Assembly: GCA_009746045.1 (NCBI GenBank)
Contig: RPFO01000692.1
Span: 529,640 to 593,639 of the forward strand
From: Mesostigma viride
Lineage: Eukaryota > Streptophyta > Mesostigmatophyceae > Mesostigmatales > Mesostigmataceae
Length of the DNA stretch: 64,000 nt
Direction of reading: 5' to 3'
The translations under genes were made by a program, and so were the position numbers. Under the pieces are notes generated by a model, which was not told the DNA's origin, did no database searches, and was given only the letters and a program-made list of their open reading frames with translations. Within the stretch, counting starts at the first letter, position 1. Each line of letters opens with the position of its first letter. Below, piece after piece: positions 1 through 10,935 of this stretch.

Positions 1-1101
1 ATGTCCGTCTCCGCGACGTCCATAGGCACCAACGACATTTACAATTACCTATAGAGGGTACAACGTATAACAAGAACCCCCTACGCGTGCGGTCCCAGAG
101 AGTAAGCGAGCTCGCCAGCTAGCCTTCAGCAGGCTTAGCTTGTAAAGAAAGAATTCTAACTAGGGGACGTACCATCGTCGATGACGTTAATCCCTCCTGA
201 GCTGGCCGCCACCCGGTGTCGTTGAAGGCAAGCCCTGGCCGCCACTAGGTGTCGTTGAAAACAGGAGAGCTGAACGCTATCGTTGACAGCACCTCACCAC
301 AGGACTATTGCTAGCCCCGCCGAGTATCCCAGACTGGCCGCTTGCTGCCTATAGGTCGTCGTTGAATCCCTTTACGGGCTGGCCGCCGACCTGTCAGCAA
401 TCGTTTAATTCCGGAACCTCTACCTACGCCAAGCTCCGCCTTGGTATCCTAATTGGCCTCACTAACCCTCTCCGCGAGAGTTAGCTAACCTTTCCAGCAC
501 ATTTCCTCCGATAACCAGTGTTACGTCCCAGCCCAGACACACCTAGCCTGAGCTACGTAGCGAAAGACCCTCCTTGCCGGAATTAGGAATAATTCAAGAT
601 GGCCTAATGTAGGTTGCGCTTCACGACGTGAGTCGTGAGATGTCTGGCATCACGGCTTGATGCCAAGCTAATTGTACACACTTATAATGGCTAGCAAGAC
701 CAATTACAAATGGATAATTGCCCCGGGCTCAATGTGTAGGCGTATTCGCACTTATCATTCATCAAACCAAGAGGACGAGACTCTCGTCCTCGGACTAATT
801 TAACCTAGGTTGGTTGCGGCGCAGATACAACACCAAACCCCATTGGACAATCCAAGTCACTCATTCCGCGTAGGATCCGGGCCGACATCGACCCCCAACT
901 ACAGGATCCACGCCTAGAACTATAGACAGACCCAGAACTGGCGCGGCGCCACGGCACCGGCCCCTAAAAGGTCAACCTAGGACCAAAATAACTAGTCCAA
1001 TTCACACAATAGTCAATATTCATAAAACCCAGTACAACGGCCACACGGCCTTAGTAATTTATTCCATTGTTACGTCCGACCAAAAGGGCCGGGACGTAAC
1101 A
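1..1101. other. No gene seen; low-complexity flank
   Basis: I find no supported coding region. A phrase of the form ggccgccac..ggtgtcgttgaa recurs several times between about 200 and 400. There is a short perfect hairpin near 770-792 (gaggacgaga and its complement). Confidence 0.5.
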
Positions 1102-2400
1102 ATGCGCTCGCCTTTGACAATGCGGCAGCTGAGGCTGCCGCTTCGCCAGATCCGGCAGGCAGCGGTGACACTAGTCGTGCACTGGTGGTCGCCCAGAAAC
1201 CTCCCGGCCTCAATGCCTCGCCATCGGCATCGCCTGACCCTAAACGCGCCCGCTCAGCCGACAAAACAGGAGGGTGTTCACGCCCCTCGGAACCGCGCTT
1301 TCGGTTCACACCTTTCCAGGTCGATGATCACGACTGGACCAACATGTCTCCGACCGATGCTCTGGACTGCATCTTCTACGGGGACTACGCCTCGCTTTAC
1401 GACCTGTGCATCCATCTCCACGCCACCGGACGCCTCATATCGTCCCCGACGGCCGTCGCTGGCACAACGTCAGCATGGTTTTCGGCTCCCCCCGCCCCGT
1501 CCTCCAGCATACCGGCATCCTCAACTCCCTTCTCCAGCGCTCTGACGGCGAGATCTGGGCTCCATCCATCTCCGCCCCCACCCTCCGTTCCATCCTCACG
1601 GAAGCCTTTCAACAGCACGTGACCCCCCTTGCTGCTGACGTCGCAGCAATGGGTGGTCCGCTGGCTGCTGAACTTCCTCACCTCACTGCCACCTCCGCTG
1701 CCATTTCCGCCTGCTCTGCCGACATCAAAGCCCAGCTCCTCGACCTCGACCAACGCCTTCACCACCGCCAACGCCCTTGAGAGCTTGCATGACACCGCCG
1801 GCCTCACCGCCCAGGCGGTGAAGGACATCGCCGCCCAGCCGGCGCCTGCTGGCCCGGCCGGCGATGCTCCCTCCACCTGGGCGGACTTGCTTAAGCAGCA
1901 CACCACCTCCACCACCTCCACCATCTCTGCACAACTCAAGCAACAAGCCCTCGACCTCCGCGAGGAAGCCGACATCGCCCGGCGCAGCCACAATGTCATC
2001 GTCAAGCACTTCGACCAGCCGGCAGGTGAGACCTCCACGAGCCTTCTTGAGGCATTTAACGCGCCATTTTTGCCCCCATGTTACTCACTGGTGAGCTGGA
2101 CATGTCGGCTGTCCGCCTCCCCCGCGCGCGAGGGAAGGCTGGCCCGGCACCCGTGCTCCTCACCTTTAAGTACATGGCGGACGAGCTGGCGTTCCTTAAA
2201 TGCCGCAAGAAGCTCTCGGAGACTCGCTTCACGCTGGACGACGACTTGACCCTGGCCCAGCAACAGCGGCGACGCGAGCTATGGCCGACCTACCTCCAGC
2301 TCCGGCAGAGCGCCCGGGGGAAGCCGGTATACTGGAGGGGGGCGGTCATCCATGTTGACCACAAGCCCTGGCAGCCCCTCCTGCCACCTCAGACTAGGAA
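1102..2400 (+). pseudogene. Decayed non-LTR retrotransposon ORF1 (copy 1)
   Basis: The protein is spread over three frames (about 1185-1622, 1629-2060 and 2078-2400), so at least two frameshifts have occurred. The C-terminal part carries the block seen in the intact copy at 8,621-10,012: LDDDLTLAQQQRRRELWPTY followed by VYWRGAVIHVDHK. The middle contains AQAVKDIAAQPAP and a Ser/Thr-rich linker before WADLLKQH, and a GETSTSL motif precedes the RRM-like region. Known for the family: ORF1 proteins of L1-like elements bind the element RNA through a coiled coil plus an RRM-like fold. Inferred: a dead copy. It is oriented opposite to the ORF2 relic that follows, so the two are not one intact element. 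Confidence 0.75.
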
Positions 2401-2542
2401 TATATATATTAAAAATATAATTACTTACAGCAGAGTGAAATCACTCAAACCAAAGCAAACGCCCAGCTATAAACCTATATACAGAGCCATGTCAAAGCTC
2501 TATACTACGATAAGACCAATGGAAACGCCTAACGGGAGGAAC

Positions 2543-4409
2543 CTAATAGCCCTGCTGCACCGCAAAATCAGCCCGCGTACGGCGGAGCATGATGTCAGCC
2601 ATGGCCCGAGTCAGCGCCACCGACAAGCGCTGACGCCAATATGACGTCCAGGTCCGCGCCGACCATGGGGCCCGCTGGCCCTCCAGGTCCAGCCGATCCT
2701 CCCGGAGCCGGCAACACTCCTTGAAGAAGGCGGAGGTCAGGGGCCCCATGGCCCCAAACTCCTCCAGGACAAAGGGCACCACACGATGGTGCCCGACGTC
2801 GCCGTAGGCCAGGAGCTTGGCCCGCTCCGCCCGGTCCGCCGTGTAACCTGCCGTGAGGGAGGCCCCAGCCACGTGGCTAAGAGCCAAGGGCCGCGCCACC
2901 GAAACGTCAATAAGCAGATGCCGGCCACCCCCCTCAAAGTCCAGCACCACGATGTCAGGCCGGTGGTTGGGGAATAGAAGGCAGCGCCATCCGCATCCTC
3001 GGACCGGATGTTCGCGTGGGGGAAAACCGACCGAATCATGGCGAGCACCACCGTCAGGAGGACAGTGTGCAAATACAAATACCAATTCTGATTCTGTTGG
3101 CCCCCATGCAGGCAAGGTAGTGAGTCCCCGTGGGATCCAGCGGCTGCCCACAGCTACCACAAGGCCGCCCGGCCGGAACAAGAGGCTGCGGGGCAAATAG
3201 CTGGTGCCGGAGCGCCACCGAGTAGTGGCTGGGAGCCAAGGCGAATGGGGGGGCCATGGGAAGAGCACGAAGGTACGCCGAGCCCACACTCCGCAAGGAA
3301 AGCGAGAACAGCCACGCACGTCCCTGGGCGTTGAGGTCCGCGAAAAGAGCAATCCAATCAGCCGTGTGCAGAATACCCGCGTAGGTTTTCTGGTGTTTAT
3401 CGATGACGCGAGCAGGGAATGCGGCGGGAGATTGAACGGAGGCGACCGAGGGAGTGCCGCGAGGGAGGTGGCGCTGTACCGCCTGAGCGGCACGGACGGG
3501 AGAACAGGCCTGCTGGATCTCAGCATAGGCCTCCTGGATGGCGGTGACGAAGGGCAAAGGGCTGCTGGGGTCCAGGAGGTCAGGCGCTGCCGTTGCCAAA
3601 AGGGGCAGGAGCCGGCAGCTTTCCGCCCACGACTGAGCGACGGAGCCCAAAAATGCTGCTGGGGCCAGCCGGGCGGCACGAGTCAGACCGCAGCCACCCA
3701 TCCGTGCAGGCAGGGAGGCAATGCGAATAGCATGTGGCGGGAGGTCGGGGCCCGGGACCAGCTGCGCCAAGGCCGACTGGATGCGTTCGTCGTGGCCCTC
3801 GGCGGCCAGCCGGACCTGAGACGGAAGAGCGCCCCTGAGCCAGTGAACGACGCGAGGGTGAGCGCAAAACCACAGAAGCAGACCCTTGGTCTGCGAGTCA
3901 TGAAGGCGCGCAATCAAGGGCAGTACCTCAGTGCGTGCCTCGAGGGCGGCCCGCAGAGCATCGATGACAAACGCGGGGTCGCCAACCGGAACGCCGAGGA
4001 CATCCAACCCATGGAGGCGCTCGTCCCGGCCCAAGAGCTGGGGCGGAAAGCCGGAGCAATCACCTTGGGGCGAGTACACCGCGCACTTGGCAAGGGTCAA
4101 CTGGAGGTTGATGTCGGCCACCGCGGTCTGCAGTGCCAGCAGAGCCGCGGTGGTGTCCGGCACAGGGCCCAGAAGGTAGATATCATCCAAGTAGGCCTGA
4201 ATAGCGACCGCCGGGTGGGCAGCATGGACCGCTTGGAGGCAACCCTGGAGGGGGGCGGCAAAGTACAGGGGTCCCAGGGGGTCCCCTTGTTCACTACATT
4301 TCGCCACCGCGGAAACCCAATTTATGCGAGAATGTGGTTCCGTCAATACGGCGGGGGTTACAAATTCAATTTCGAAGTTCGGCACCGTCGGATACCAGTA
4401 AAGCAACAC
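2543..4409 (-). pseudogene. Non-LTR retrotransposon ORF2 relic: RT C-terminal half plus nuclease-like tail
   Basis: Read on -, the frame from 4,409 to 3,054 carries reverse-transcriptase motifs: EQGDPLGPLYFAAPL, the catalytic YLDDIYLLG, then a thumb region and a zinc-binding-like CGSCGQPLDPTGTHYLAC. The frame then shifts near 3,060 (CT/GT-rich slippage-like stretch) and again near 2,965. The last part, ending at 2,543, has RPDIVVLDFEGGG..LLIDVSV and AERAKLLAY, which resembles the PD-(D/E)XK-like domain at the end of many algal RT proteins. The 5' part (endonuclease and the first RT motifs) is missing, as is usual for truncated insertions. The copy is inactive. Confidence 0.85.
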
Positions 4410-4990
4410 TTGTTATCTAGAATCGCGCCATTTGGCATCAATTGGCCAGTTCTGAAAATTCGATGAAATCTCTAGTCCTTGGTCGAATATTTCCCTCCGA
4501 TTTGGATGACGAAAATTGAGTACGAATTTCTTAGTACAGTCCACCGTTTAGTTCAGTTCAGTTTATTCCCACGCCGCTTGCTGACCTGACGGAGGCCAAA
4601 TTCGTACTGAACACTATCGCAAGTCCGGTCGATACTAAAAATTGCTACTTCCGAGATGTCTGACGGAATTCCTGCTAGGTCCATGCTTTGGTACTGGACG
4701 GATGCTGAAATTCACTGCGATTCTGTCCGAATGAGGAAAATTGTCAGAAATCTACTCTCGATACGAACGTAACGAGAATTTCAAGTATCTGACGCTCGGA
4801 GAGCTGCCACCGTTTTCCCCTACTTGACCGAACCACATTCCCCGCTAAAAAAGGTGTCCTAGGCGGCGAAATGTAGTGTTGGGTGCCCGACCGCGACAGC
4901 AGGCCGCCGCGAGTGCCGTCCTCCATGATGTGAACCAGTTGGCCGGGCTGGAATATATATACCAGTAGTGTAGATTAGTAAGGCTTAGCC
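4410..4990. other. AT-richer spacer, no gene seen
   Basis: No open frame resembling a known protein and no obvious tandem repeat. It lies between the truncated 5' end of the ORF2 relic and a dispersed repeat. Confidence 0.4.
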
Positions 4991-4994
4991 TAGC

Positions 4995-5352
4995 ATGTGG
5001 CCCACGCGCATGTGCGCCCACAATGGCCCCCATGGATGTTGCCTTCAGCATTTAGCCAAGCCATGCCTATAATGGGACCCCCATGGATGTTGAATTAAGA
5101 ATTTAGCCATGCTATGTCATGCAGAGAGATGCTCTCTGCCGAGACGCCATGTCCTAGCTCGTGTATAGCCATGATGATCTTCCCCCACATAACATACTCC
5201 CCCTTAGCTGGGCATAGTGTGAAGATTATTGAGGGTGCAGGTGCCCTGGTGCACCTAGAGCAAGGGTCGCTTACATTCCCACCCTTGCAGGAAGTAGCCC
5301 AGAATGTATTAAAAGCCATATGCCCCTTCTCAGGGATAAGTAAGTAAGTAAG
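4995..5352 (+). repeat. Dispersed repeat R1, copy 1 (likely retroelement UTR)
   Basis: It begins with gtggcccacgcgcatgtgcg, contains atttagccatgc and a block of gagagatgctctctgc type, and ends with cttctcaggg followed by (taag)4. The same order of blocks occurs at 26,753-27,190 (same strand) and more divergently at 31,140-31,330 (opposite strand, just 3' of an ORF1 relic). A short tetranucleotide tail (taag here, taat in copy 2) suggests the 3' end of a non-LTR element. Confidence 0.7.
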
Positions 5353-5466
5353 TACTTGCGTGTCATGCGCAAAGGCATGCCACGGAGTACTATGCTAATC
5401 TCATTAGAAAAATAATTACACAAAAGTTTAGACAAATATCGTCTGCATCATCCCCCAACCGTTAAC

Positions 5467-7185
5467 TCGTCGTCTGTCCCTGGTCCTCTACGGAGGACTG
5501 AGTTGAACTCAGTCCTCTCTAGAGGACCGAGTTTTTGGGTTTCGTAGAAAATTCGCCCCGGTCAGAATGTTTGACAAAAAAATTCTCTCAAAATTTATTC
5601 AAATACTACGTGAAAAGATCTTTCTTGGACATATTTTTGGGATTTTTTTGGATTTGGTATGAGCGGCTAAATGTACGGTCAAAGTACAGGTGGTAAGGGT
5701 ACTTTTCCACGTGAAACGCGAGTTCCGGAAATGCACGACCTAGCCATGGCGGCTCGCGCCCATGCATGCAGTTTACGTTTGCGGACGAGTTAGCTGTCCA
5801 AACTCAGGAAATAGATTTAACATGCCCTAAAGATGATATAAATCAATTTTTAGCTTGCGGGGATGCGATATACCCGGTGTCGGCACTGTTCTTGCTGGAA
5901 AAAACTGCGATAAGGCAGGTCGACGGAATTGATGACTGCGCTTGCTTTCCGGCGCAATTTCAATGGCTGATAGGTTTCTTTCTACATTGTAACATGCATT
6001 GTATTAGAATAAATTGAGTGACAGTATAGATTTGATGATTTCGACCATTCTGTCACGTCATGGCCTATGTGCCGCAAAATGCCACTTTTTCGGGCACCGC
6101 CTGGGCCAAGGTAACGCCAGCCGTGCCAGGTAAAGCCGGATAATCGTCGCCTCTTCGTTTCTTGATGTTCGTACATGAGTTTAAGCTTGCGAGGCGTTGT
6201 CAGGTTCAAGTCTTGATGCTCTTTCTTGACCGTTGCCTGCCCCTCTCTAAAACCCCCTTTTCAGATGATGTTATCAGGCATTTGCCTTAACCCAGTGTAG
6301 TTGTGCAGGGTTATAGGAGCTGTGCAGGTTTAAACACCTTCATAGATGTTAGTTATTCTTTTGCTACGTTCATACTGCATGATTGTGTGGCCACGGGCTG
6401 CGTCAAGGGTGCATTCAAGCTTTTACGGGTGAGTGAAAAGTCTTGGTGACAAACCACTGCCATCATGTGCCAGCAACTATGTTGGCCACATCATGGCAAG
6501 GCAAAACAGTTATAGCCATATCTATTGTTGTTAGAAACAATGGAAATATGCTTAACCTACCCATTATATTGGTGGTTGACACTTATAACATAACCCTTTG
6601 TTGGTAGGTATCCAAGCCCATTCCCTACATGCATGCATAGGCTCTCACTACATGCTAAGGTATGATATACCTGAAGTATGATGATGCAAGTGTGTTGTCC
6701 TGTAATGCTTGAAGGGAAATGAGTTGATTGGGATGGTTGGTGGCCACGGTGGTGTGTAGTATGACCGCACTTACATGCTAGCAAAGTTAGCAAAAGCCCC
6801 ATTCCTCTCCTGAGGACTGAGAGTTTTTTAATTGTACCAGGCAGTTGCAGTGGCCAAATCGAGCCCAGTTTTTTGCCACGTTTCAAGAACTATATTGTTT
6901 ACATGCCTATATTTTTTCTTCATGCACCAGGATTTGATTGAATTTTTCCCACTCGTTCTTATCCCGAAAAATGCAAATTCGTGAGGGGTGCCCAACGTCC
7001 GTGTAATTTTCAGGTGTTCGGGTCAAGTTTTCACATATGCAGTATTTTTGCCAACAAAATGACATCTAGTACACCCCTGATCCACATCAAAACATTTGGG
7101 ATGGACCCCCCACCTAGTCGCTACACGCGGTTGAAAGTTGTCAACTCAGTCCTCCTGTGAGGACTGAGTTGGGACAGACGACGAC
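5467..7185. mobile_element. 1.7 kb element with inverted, hairpin-bearing ends (non-autonomous DNA transposon candidate)
   Basis: The left end reads tcgtcgtctgtccc and the right end gggacagacgacgac, its complement. Just inside each end is a strong palindrome based on gaggactgagtt: 5,490-5,525 on the left and 7,143-7,170 on the right, the latter a perfect 12-bp stem with a 4-base loop. The interior is AT-rich and has no recognisable transposase. The only moderate open frame (5,766-6,017, +) is unrecognised. The right end directly abuts the last codons of the retroelement tail at 7,187. I could not define a target-site duplication. Confidence 0.55.
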
Positions 7186-7186
7186 A

Positions 7187-8010
7187 CTAGATGGGGATGT
7201 AATCCTCATCCGAGCTGTCCTCTACTGTAATGGCAGACGAGGCGGTAGTATAGCGGCTATCCTCAGGACCAATAACCTCCACCTGCGGACTTCTACCCTG
7301 GCTAGCAACGGGCCGCGGGGCCCGTGGGGAGAAAACAGGAGCATACCCCTCGGGGAGGTGCTTATCGCAGATGGCAGCCCATTTCTCCTTGTCAATCATG
7401 CGGGCGCGGAGTACGGATAGTCCCAGAAGCCCTGCATCTTCAAGCAGTTGTGTCACATAGGTCCGGGTCGCGCCGCGCCGGTGCCCGCGGCGCGCGCAAG
7501 TTTGCCAGTGGGTTGCGATGGGACAAGGGGACCCTGCCATAGGAGGAGGTGTCTACCTGGTTGGCCCGTCTTAAGCCCCCCGGCAGGGCCCACATCGGTA
7601 TTCACCTGGTCTGTGCGGGCAAGATGGCCGGCAAAGAGGAGGCGGCGGTGTCGGATGGTATGGGTGACAAGAGGGAGCTCGCAGTAGAGCTCGGCCCGGG
7701 TGCGGCGTTCTTGGTAGCGGACGCCGAGGATATGACGGAGCATTCGAGTGACGGTGCCGTCAAGCTGCTGGCTCAGCGCCTGGTCCAGGGTCCACGCCTC
7801 GCAGCCATAAAGGAGGATGCTGAGGACAAGGGCCTTGAACAGAATGCGCTTGCGTCGCTCACTCAGGTAGCGACAGGTCCAGAACCTGTCGAGGCGGCGG
7901 AGGGCCGCCCAGGCCTGGCCAATGCGGGTGTTGATGTCGTCGGCCGTGGAGGGAAGCCAGCTGCCAAGGAGCTTGAAGCGAGTCGCCGGGGGGACGGGGC
8001 TGCCGTCTAG
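7187..8010 (-). pseudogene. 5'-truncated reverse transcriptase C-terminus (non-LTR, RTE/craTBK-like tail)
   Basis: The frame running down from 8,010 encodes the typical end of endonuclease/RT polyproteins: FKLLGSW, then RIGQAWAALRRLDRFW, LSERRKRILFKALVLSILLY, GCEAWTLDQAL, MLRHILGVRYQERRTRAELY and RRLLFAGHLAR. The frame then shifts near 7,450; the remaining part (WAAICDKHLP to an acidic end) finishes with a stop at 7,187. No catalytic RT motifs remain. A related but shorter tail lies at 10,622-10,935. Confidence 0.8.
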
Positions 8011-8039
8011 CTGAGAGGAGGGTGGGTGGGGCTATCCCA

Positions 8040-8265
8040 GCAGGGAAGTGAGAACATATATCCCTGAGAACATATTCTCAGGGATATGTGCTACATGTAC
8101 TCCCAACGGAGTTATGTTTCTAATTAATTAATTAATTAATGACTCCGTTGGGAGATCATTAATTAATTAATTAATTAATTAATTAGACTCGTGCTCCCGT
8201 TGGGGAGTCACGGAGCATTAACCCCGATGGATGGATGGATGGGTGCAAACAGTCCTACCGGTCTA
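8040..8265. repeat. Dispersed repeat with (taat)n tracts and the actccgttgggag motif
   Basis: It holds a hairpin (ccctgagaa..ttctcaggg, about 8,068-8,092), actccgttgggag, two (taat)n tracts and the phrase cggagcattaaccccgatgg followed by a short ggat run. The same modules recur at 10,545-10,600, 24,990-25,020, 25,255-25,285, 25,420-25,445, 27,160-27,196 and 33,445-33,510. They are probably 3' tails of one retroelement family. Confidence 0.6.
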
Positions 8266-8620
8266 ATCTATCTACATTGGCTACATACTACATCTATCTA
8301 ACAGCATTCTAACTACAACATCTATCTAGGCAGCCGCACGCCGTGGGAGATCATGTAGCACATATTCCCGTGGATGGATGGAGGGGGGGCAAAGCCGCGA
8401 AACCGAACTAATCTAACTCTAAGCTAATCTAATCTAGAAAATGAGAATAACGAAAATGGCTGACGGCGGTATGGCTGACGGCGGAGTTCAGATCTTTTGC
8501 GTCTGAGCCCCAAATTCGGTCAGGACACTTGCATTTGATGCGCCTTTCTAAGACGCACTTGCCAGTATAAACGGTTACGGCTGCCACGCAGTATAGACAA
8601 AGTTACGCACGTGACCAGCT

Positions 8621-10012
8621 ATGACGACTACCAAAGCAAAACGAGGGCTGGAAAAGGAGCTGGCACAGCTTCCCAGCGCCCAGCCCAACCCTCTCGCCCT
8701 CGCCATTGTTCAGCCGCCAGGCTTACCCGCCAACCAGCCGTCTGGGCCTGCCAACCCACCGCCAGCAAACCCATCGCCCAGCGCCTCGCCCGAGCCCAAG
8801 AAACCCTGCCACGAACCCAAATGGCGAAAGTACCTACCAGATTACGAAAGCTTTTCTTTCACCCACTGGCTGGAACTGACCAAAGACGAATGCGCCGAAA
8901 TAGTGCGTTTCTTATCACAGGAACGCAAGCTCCATGGGGCCGTAGGGCCCATCCCCGCCGACGACCTGGAGAGGTTCCTTGCCAGGCCAGAGCTCAACCA
9001 CCGCATCGCCATCATGTGCAGCTACTTCCAGCTACCTATGAGCAGAATTGTCGCCAGGATCCGCACCCCAGCCCAGCCTGCGCGGCCGACAGCCACATCG
9101 GCTTCCTCCCTCTGCAAGGATGACATCCGAGCAGTGCTGGAGGAGCACGTGACCTGGCCGTTGGCCGAGAAGCTGACCTCGCTGAACACGACGCTCAACA
9201 CGGTGGAAGCCCGGGTCTCCAACGTGGAAACCAAGGTCGTCCACAAGCTACAACCCCAGTTCACGGCGCTACACACCGCGGCGCAGGCTTCGGAAACGCA
9301 TGCTGCACTTGTCTCTCGCCTTAACCAGGTGGAGGGCAAGTGTGGCGTGCTCCTGAAGAAGCTTGAGGCCATCACCGCCCACACCGAGGCCCTGGCCACA
9401 CAGGTCCCCAAGATAGCGGAGCAGACGGCCACCATTGCATCCCAGCCACCCCGGCAGGATGCTGGCGACCTCCCGCCGCTCTCCTACGCGGACCTGCTGC
9501 GGTCAGCGACCGCCTCCACCACCGACGCCATCGCCACAAAGCTCCAGGAGCTGGAGGACCACCGCCAGGCCCAGCAACGGGAGGTCACCGACCGCGCTCG
9601 CCGCGAGTGCCGAGTGGTGCTACGTCGCTTCCCCCAGAAGCCAGGTGAGACGTCAACCTCTCTTGCTGACGAGCTCAAGAACCAGCTTCTTACCCTCATG
9701 GGCCTGGTAGGTGAGGTAGAACTGCGTGGGTGCCACCGCCTTCCCCACTCACGGGACAAGGCGGCTCCCCCACCAGTCCTACTCACCTTCCCCTCCCCTG
9801 AGGATAAGCAGCGGTTCCTCTCTCGTCGCAAGCGGTTGCACGACCTCACCTGGACGCTGGATGACGACCTCACCCCCGCTCAGCAACAGCAGCGACGCGA
9901 CCTGTGGCCGGAATACCTCCGCCATAAGCAGGACCCCCAGAGGCCCAAGGTGTACTGGAGGGGCGGGGACCTGATGATCAACCACAAGATGTGGACGCCC
10001 CCAGCGGGCTAG
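8621..10012 (+). CDS. Intact non-LTR retrotransposon ORF1 protein, 463 aa
   Basis: A single uninterrupted frame from ATG at 8,621 to a stop at 10,012. The N-terminus (about residues 1-60) is Pro/Ala-rich and disordered, followed by a compact region around WRKYLPDYESFSFTHWLEL. Residues about 170-320 are heptad-like (LNTTLNTVEARVSNVETKV, LVSRLNQVEGKCGVLLKKLE) and look like a coiled coil. The C-terminus (about 320-460) has VVLRRFPQKPGETSTSL, a PPPVLLTFPS strand, LDDDLTPAQQQQRRDLWPEY and VYWRGGDLMINHK, an RRM/CTD-like arrangement. L1-type ORF1 proteins form RNA-binding trimers. No ORF2 follows, so this is an isolated or truncated copy. The open frame suggests recent insertion. Relics of the same family lie at 1,102-2,400 and 31,440-32,320. 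Confidence 0.85.
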   Translation: MTTTKAKRGLEKELAQLPSAQPNPLALAIVQPPGLPANQPSGPANPPPANPSPSASPEPKKPCHEPKWRKYLPDYESFSFTHWLELTKDECAEIVRFLSQERKLHGAVGPIPADDLERFLARPELNHRIAIMCSYFQLPMSRIVARIRTPAQPARPTATSASSLCKDDIRAVLEEHVTWPLAEKLTSLNTTLNTVEARVSNVETKVVHKLQPQFTALHTAAQASETHAALVSRLNQVEGKCGVLLKKLEAITAHTEALATQVPKIAEQTATIASQPPRQDAGDLPPLSYADLLRSATASTTDAIATKLQELEDHRQAQQREVTDRARRECRVVLRRFPQKPGETSTSLADELKNQLLTLMGLVGEVELRGCHRLPHSRDKAAPPPVLLTFPSPEDKQRFLSRRKRLHDLTWTLDDDLTPAQQQQRRDLWPEYLRHKQDPQRPKVYWRGGDLMINHKMWTPPAG

Positions 10013-10184
10013 AATAGCAATAGCCCTAGCTTGTAACCACTGGCGTCACTGCCGCTAAGGCAGCCATGCCTAGAATGTTGCCTAGCTGTGCCAACACACC
10101 TAGTCACGTGCCGCCAACGCACGGTACACAACCAGCCATAGCCTTAGCCTAGTCCTAGTACAGCCATGCTACGCCCTGGCTATT

Positions 10185-10332
10185 CTGATCAGACACTCCG
10201 CAAAGGTGAAAACCTTTGCGTTCAGTGCCGGGCCGCGGAAAACGCGGAAAACGCGATCTGCAAATGAATCCGACCGGAATCGAACTGGGGACCTCTCGCA
10301 CCAATTTTGCTGACTATAGGACGGACGTCTCC
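10185..10332 (-). mobile_element. tRNA-like SINE, copy 1 (148 bp match)
   Basis: On - it carries a pol III B-box-like agttcgattcc preceded by an A-box-like tagtcagcaaaattgg, and ends in a hairpin (gcaaaggttttcacctttgc) and ctgatcag. It matches 30,795-30,942 over 148 bp with, by my reading, one difference. The flanks ctggctat (left, about 10,176-10,183, and right from about 10,332) could be a target-site duplication. Confidence 0.65.
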
Positions 10333-10544
10333 TGGCTATGTTCAGATTACTTGCCCACGCTCCTTGCTATGATATTTGATGCTATGATATGCTCACATGG
10401 GTCTTATTGCACCCACAGTTTGCCGGATCGTTAGCCTGTCCTTAGCTAGCCGCGCCCGATTGCAGCTGTGGCATGCCTTTGGCATGAAGGAGACTGGGGG
10501 TCTCTGCCCTTTCTCCTGTAGTGCACACACAGGGATTAAAAGCA

Positions 10545-10605
10545 CTTCGGTGCTCCGTGACTCCCCAACGGGAGCACGAGTTTAATTAATTAATTAATTA
10601 ATCTA
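10545..10605. repeat. (taat)n tail with actccccaacggg motif
   Basis: cggtgctccgtgactccccaa is followed by cgggagcacgagttt and (aatt)n. On the - strand this lies just downstream of the RT tail stop at 10,622, as expected for a retroelement 3' end with a tetranucleotide tail. Confidence 0.5.
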
Positions 10606-10621
10606 GAAAACCCTACTTGTT

Positions 10622-10935
10622 CTACTCAGCAAAGCGCCCCTTCCGCTTGGGGGGAGGGGGCTTGCCCACAGGGGCGGGCGTATGAGCCTGGACAATGGTC
10701 TTCCACCTCCTCTTGTCCTGCATAGCAGTCCAAGCAAGAGAGAGGGAGTGAATGCGATGTGCAAACTGCGCTGGGACCACTAGGTCAGCCATCAACTGCT
10801 GTGGGTAGGTCATGACATGTTTGCCTACCTTCTTAGGAATGTCCTTAGGGCCAGGCCAGGTCAGGATATGCCGTCCTGGCTGGCCAAGCCGCTGTGGGCC
10901 GGCCAGACCGAGGGCGGTGTCTAGAGTCTCACTGC
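10622..10935 (-). pseudogene. Short reverse transcriptase C-terminal fragment
   Basis: On - the frame contains GQPGRHILTWPGP, comparable to GQPGRHLLLWQGP in the relic at 7,187-8,010, then WTAMQDKRRWKTIV and a basic, Pro-rich end with a stop at 10,622. Only the last hundred residues remain. Confidence 0.65.

Noticed and set aside
3204-4466. Plus-strand frame of 420 codons
   Set aside because: It is the antisense shadow of the reverse-transcriptase relic, which has recognisable motifs on the minus strand.
7549-8010. Plus-strand frame of 153 codons
   Set aside because: Antisense shadow of the RT tail that reads through on the minus strand.
10250-10332. A functional tRNA gene
   Set aside because: B box and partial acceptor pairing are present, but the D-arm plus anticodon region is too short and the T stem is mispaired, so it fits a tRNA-derived SINE better.
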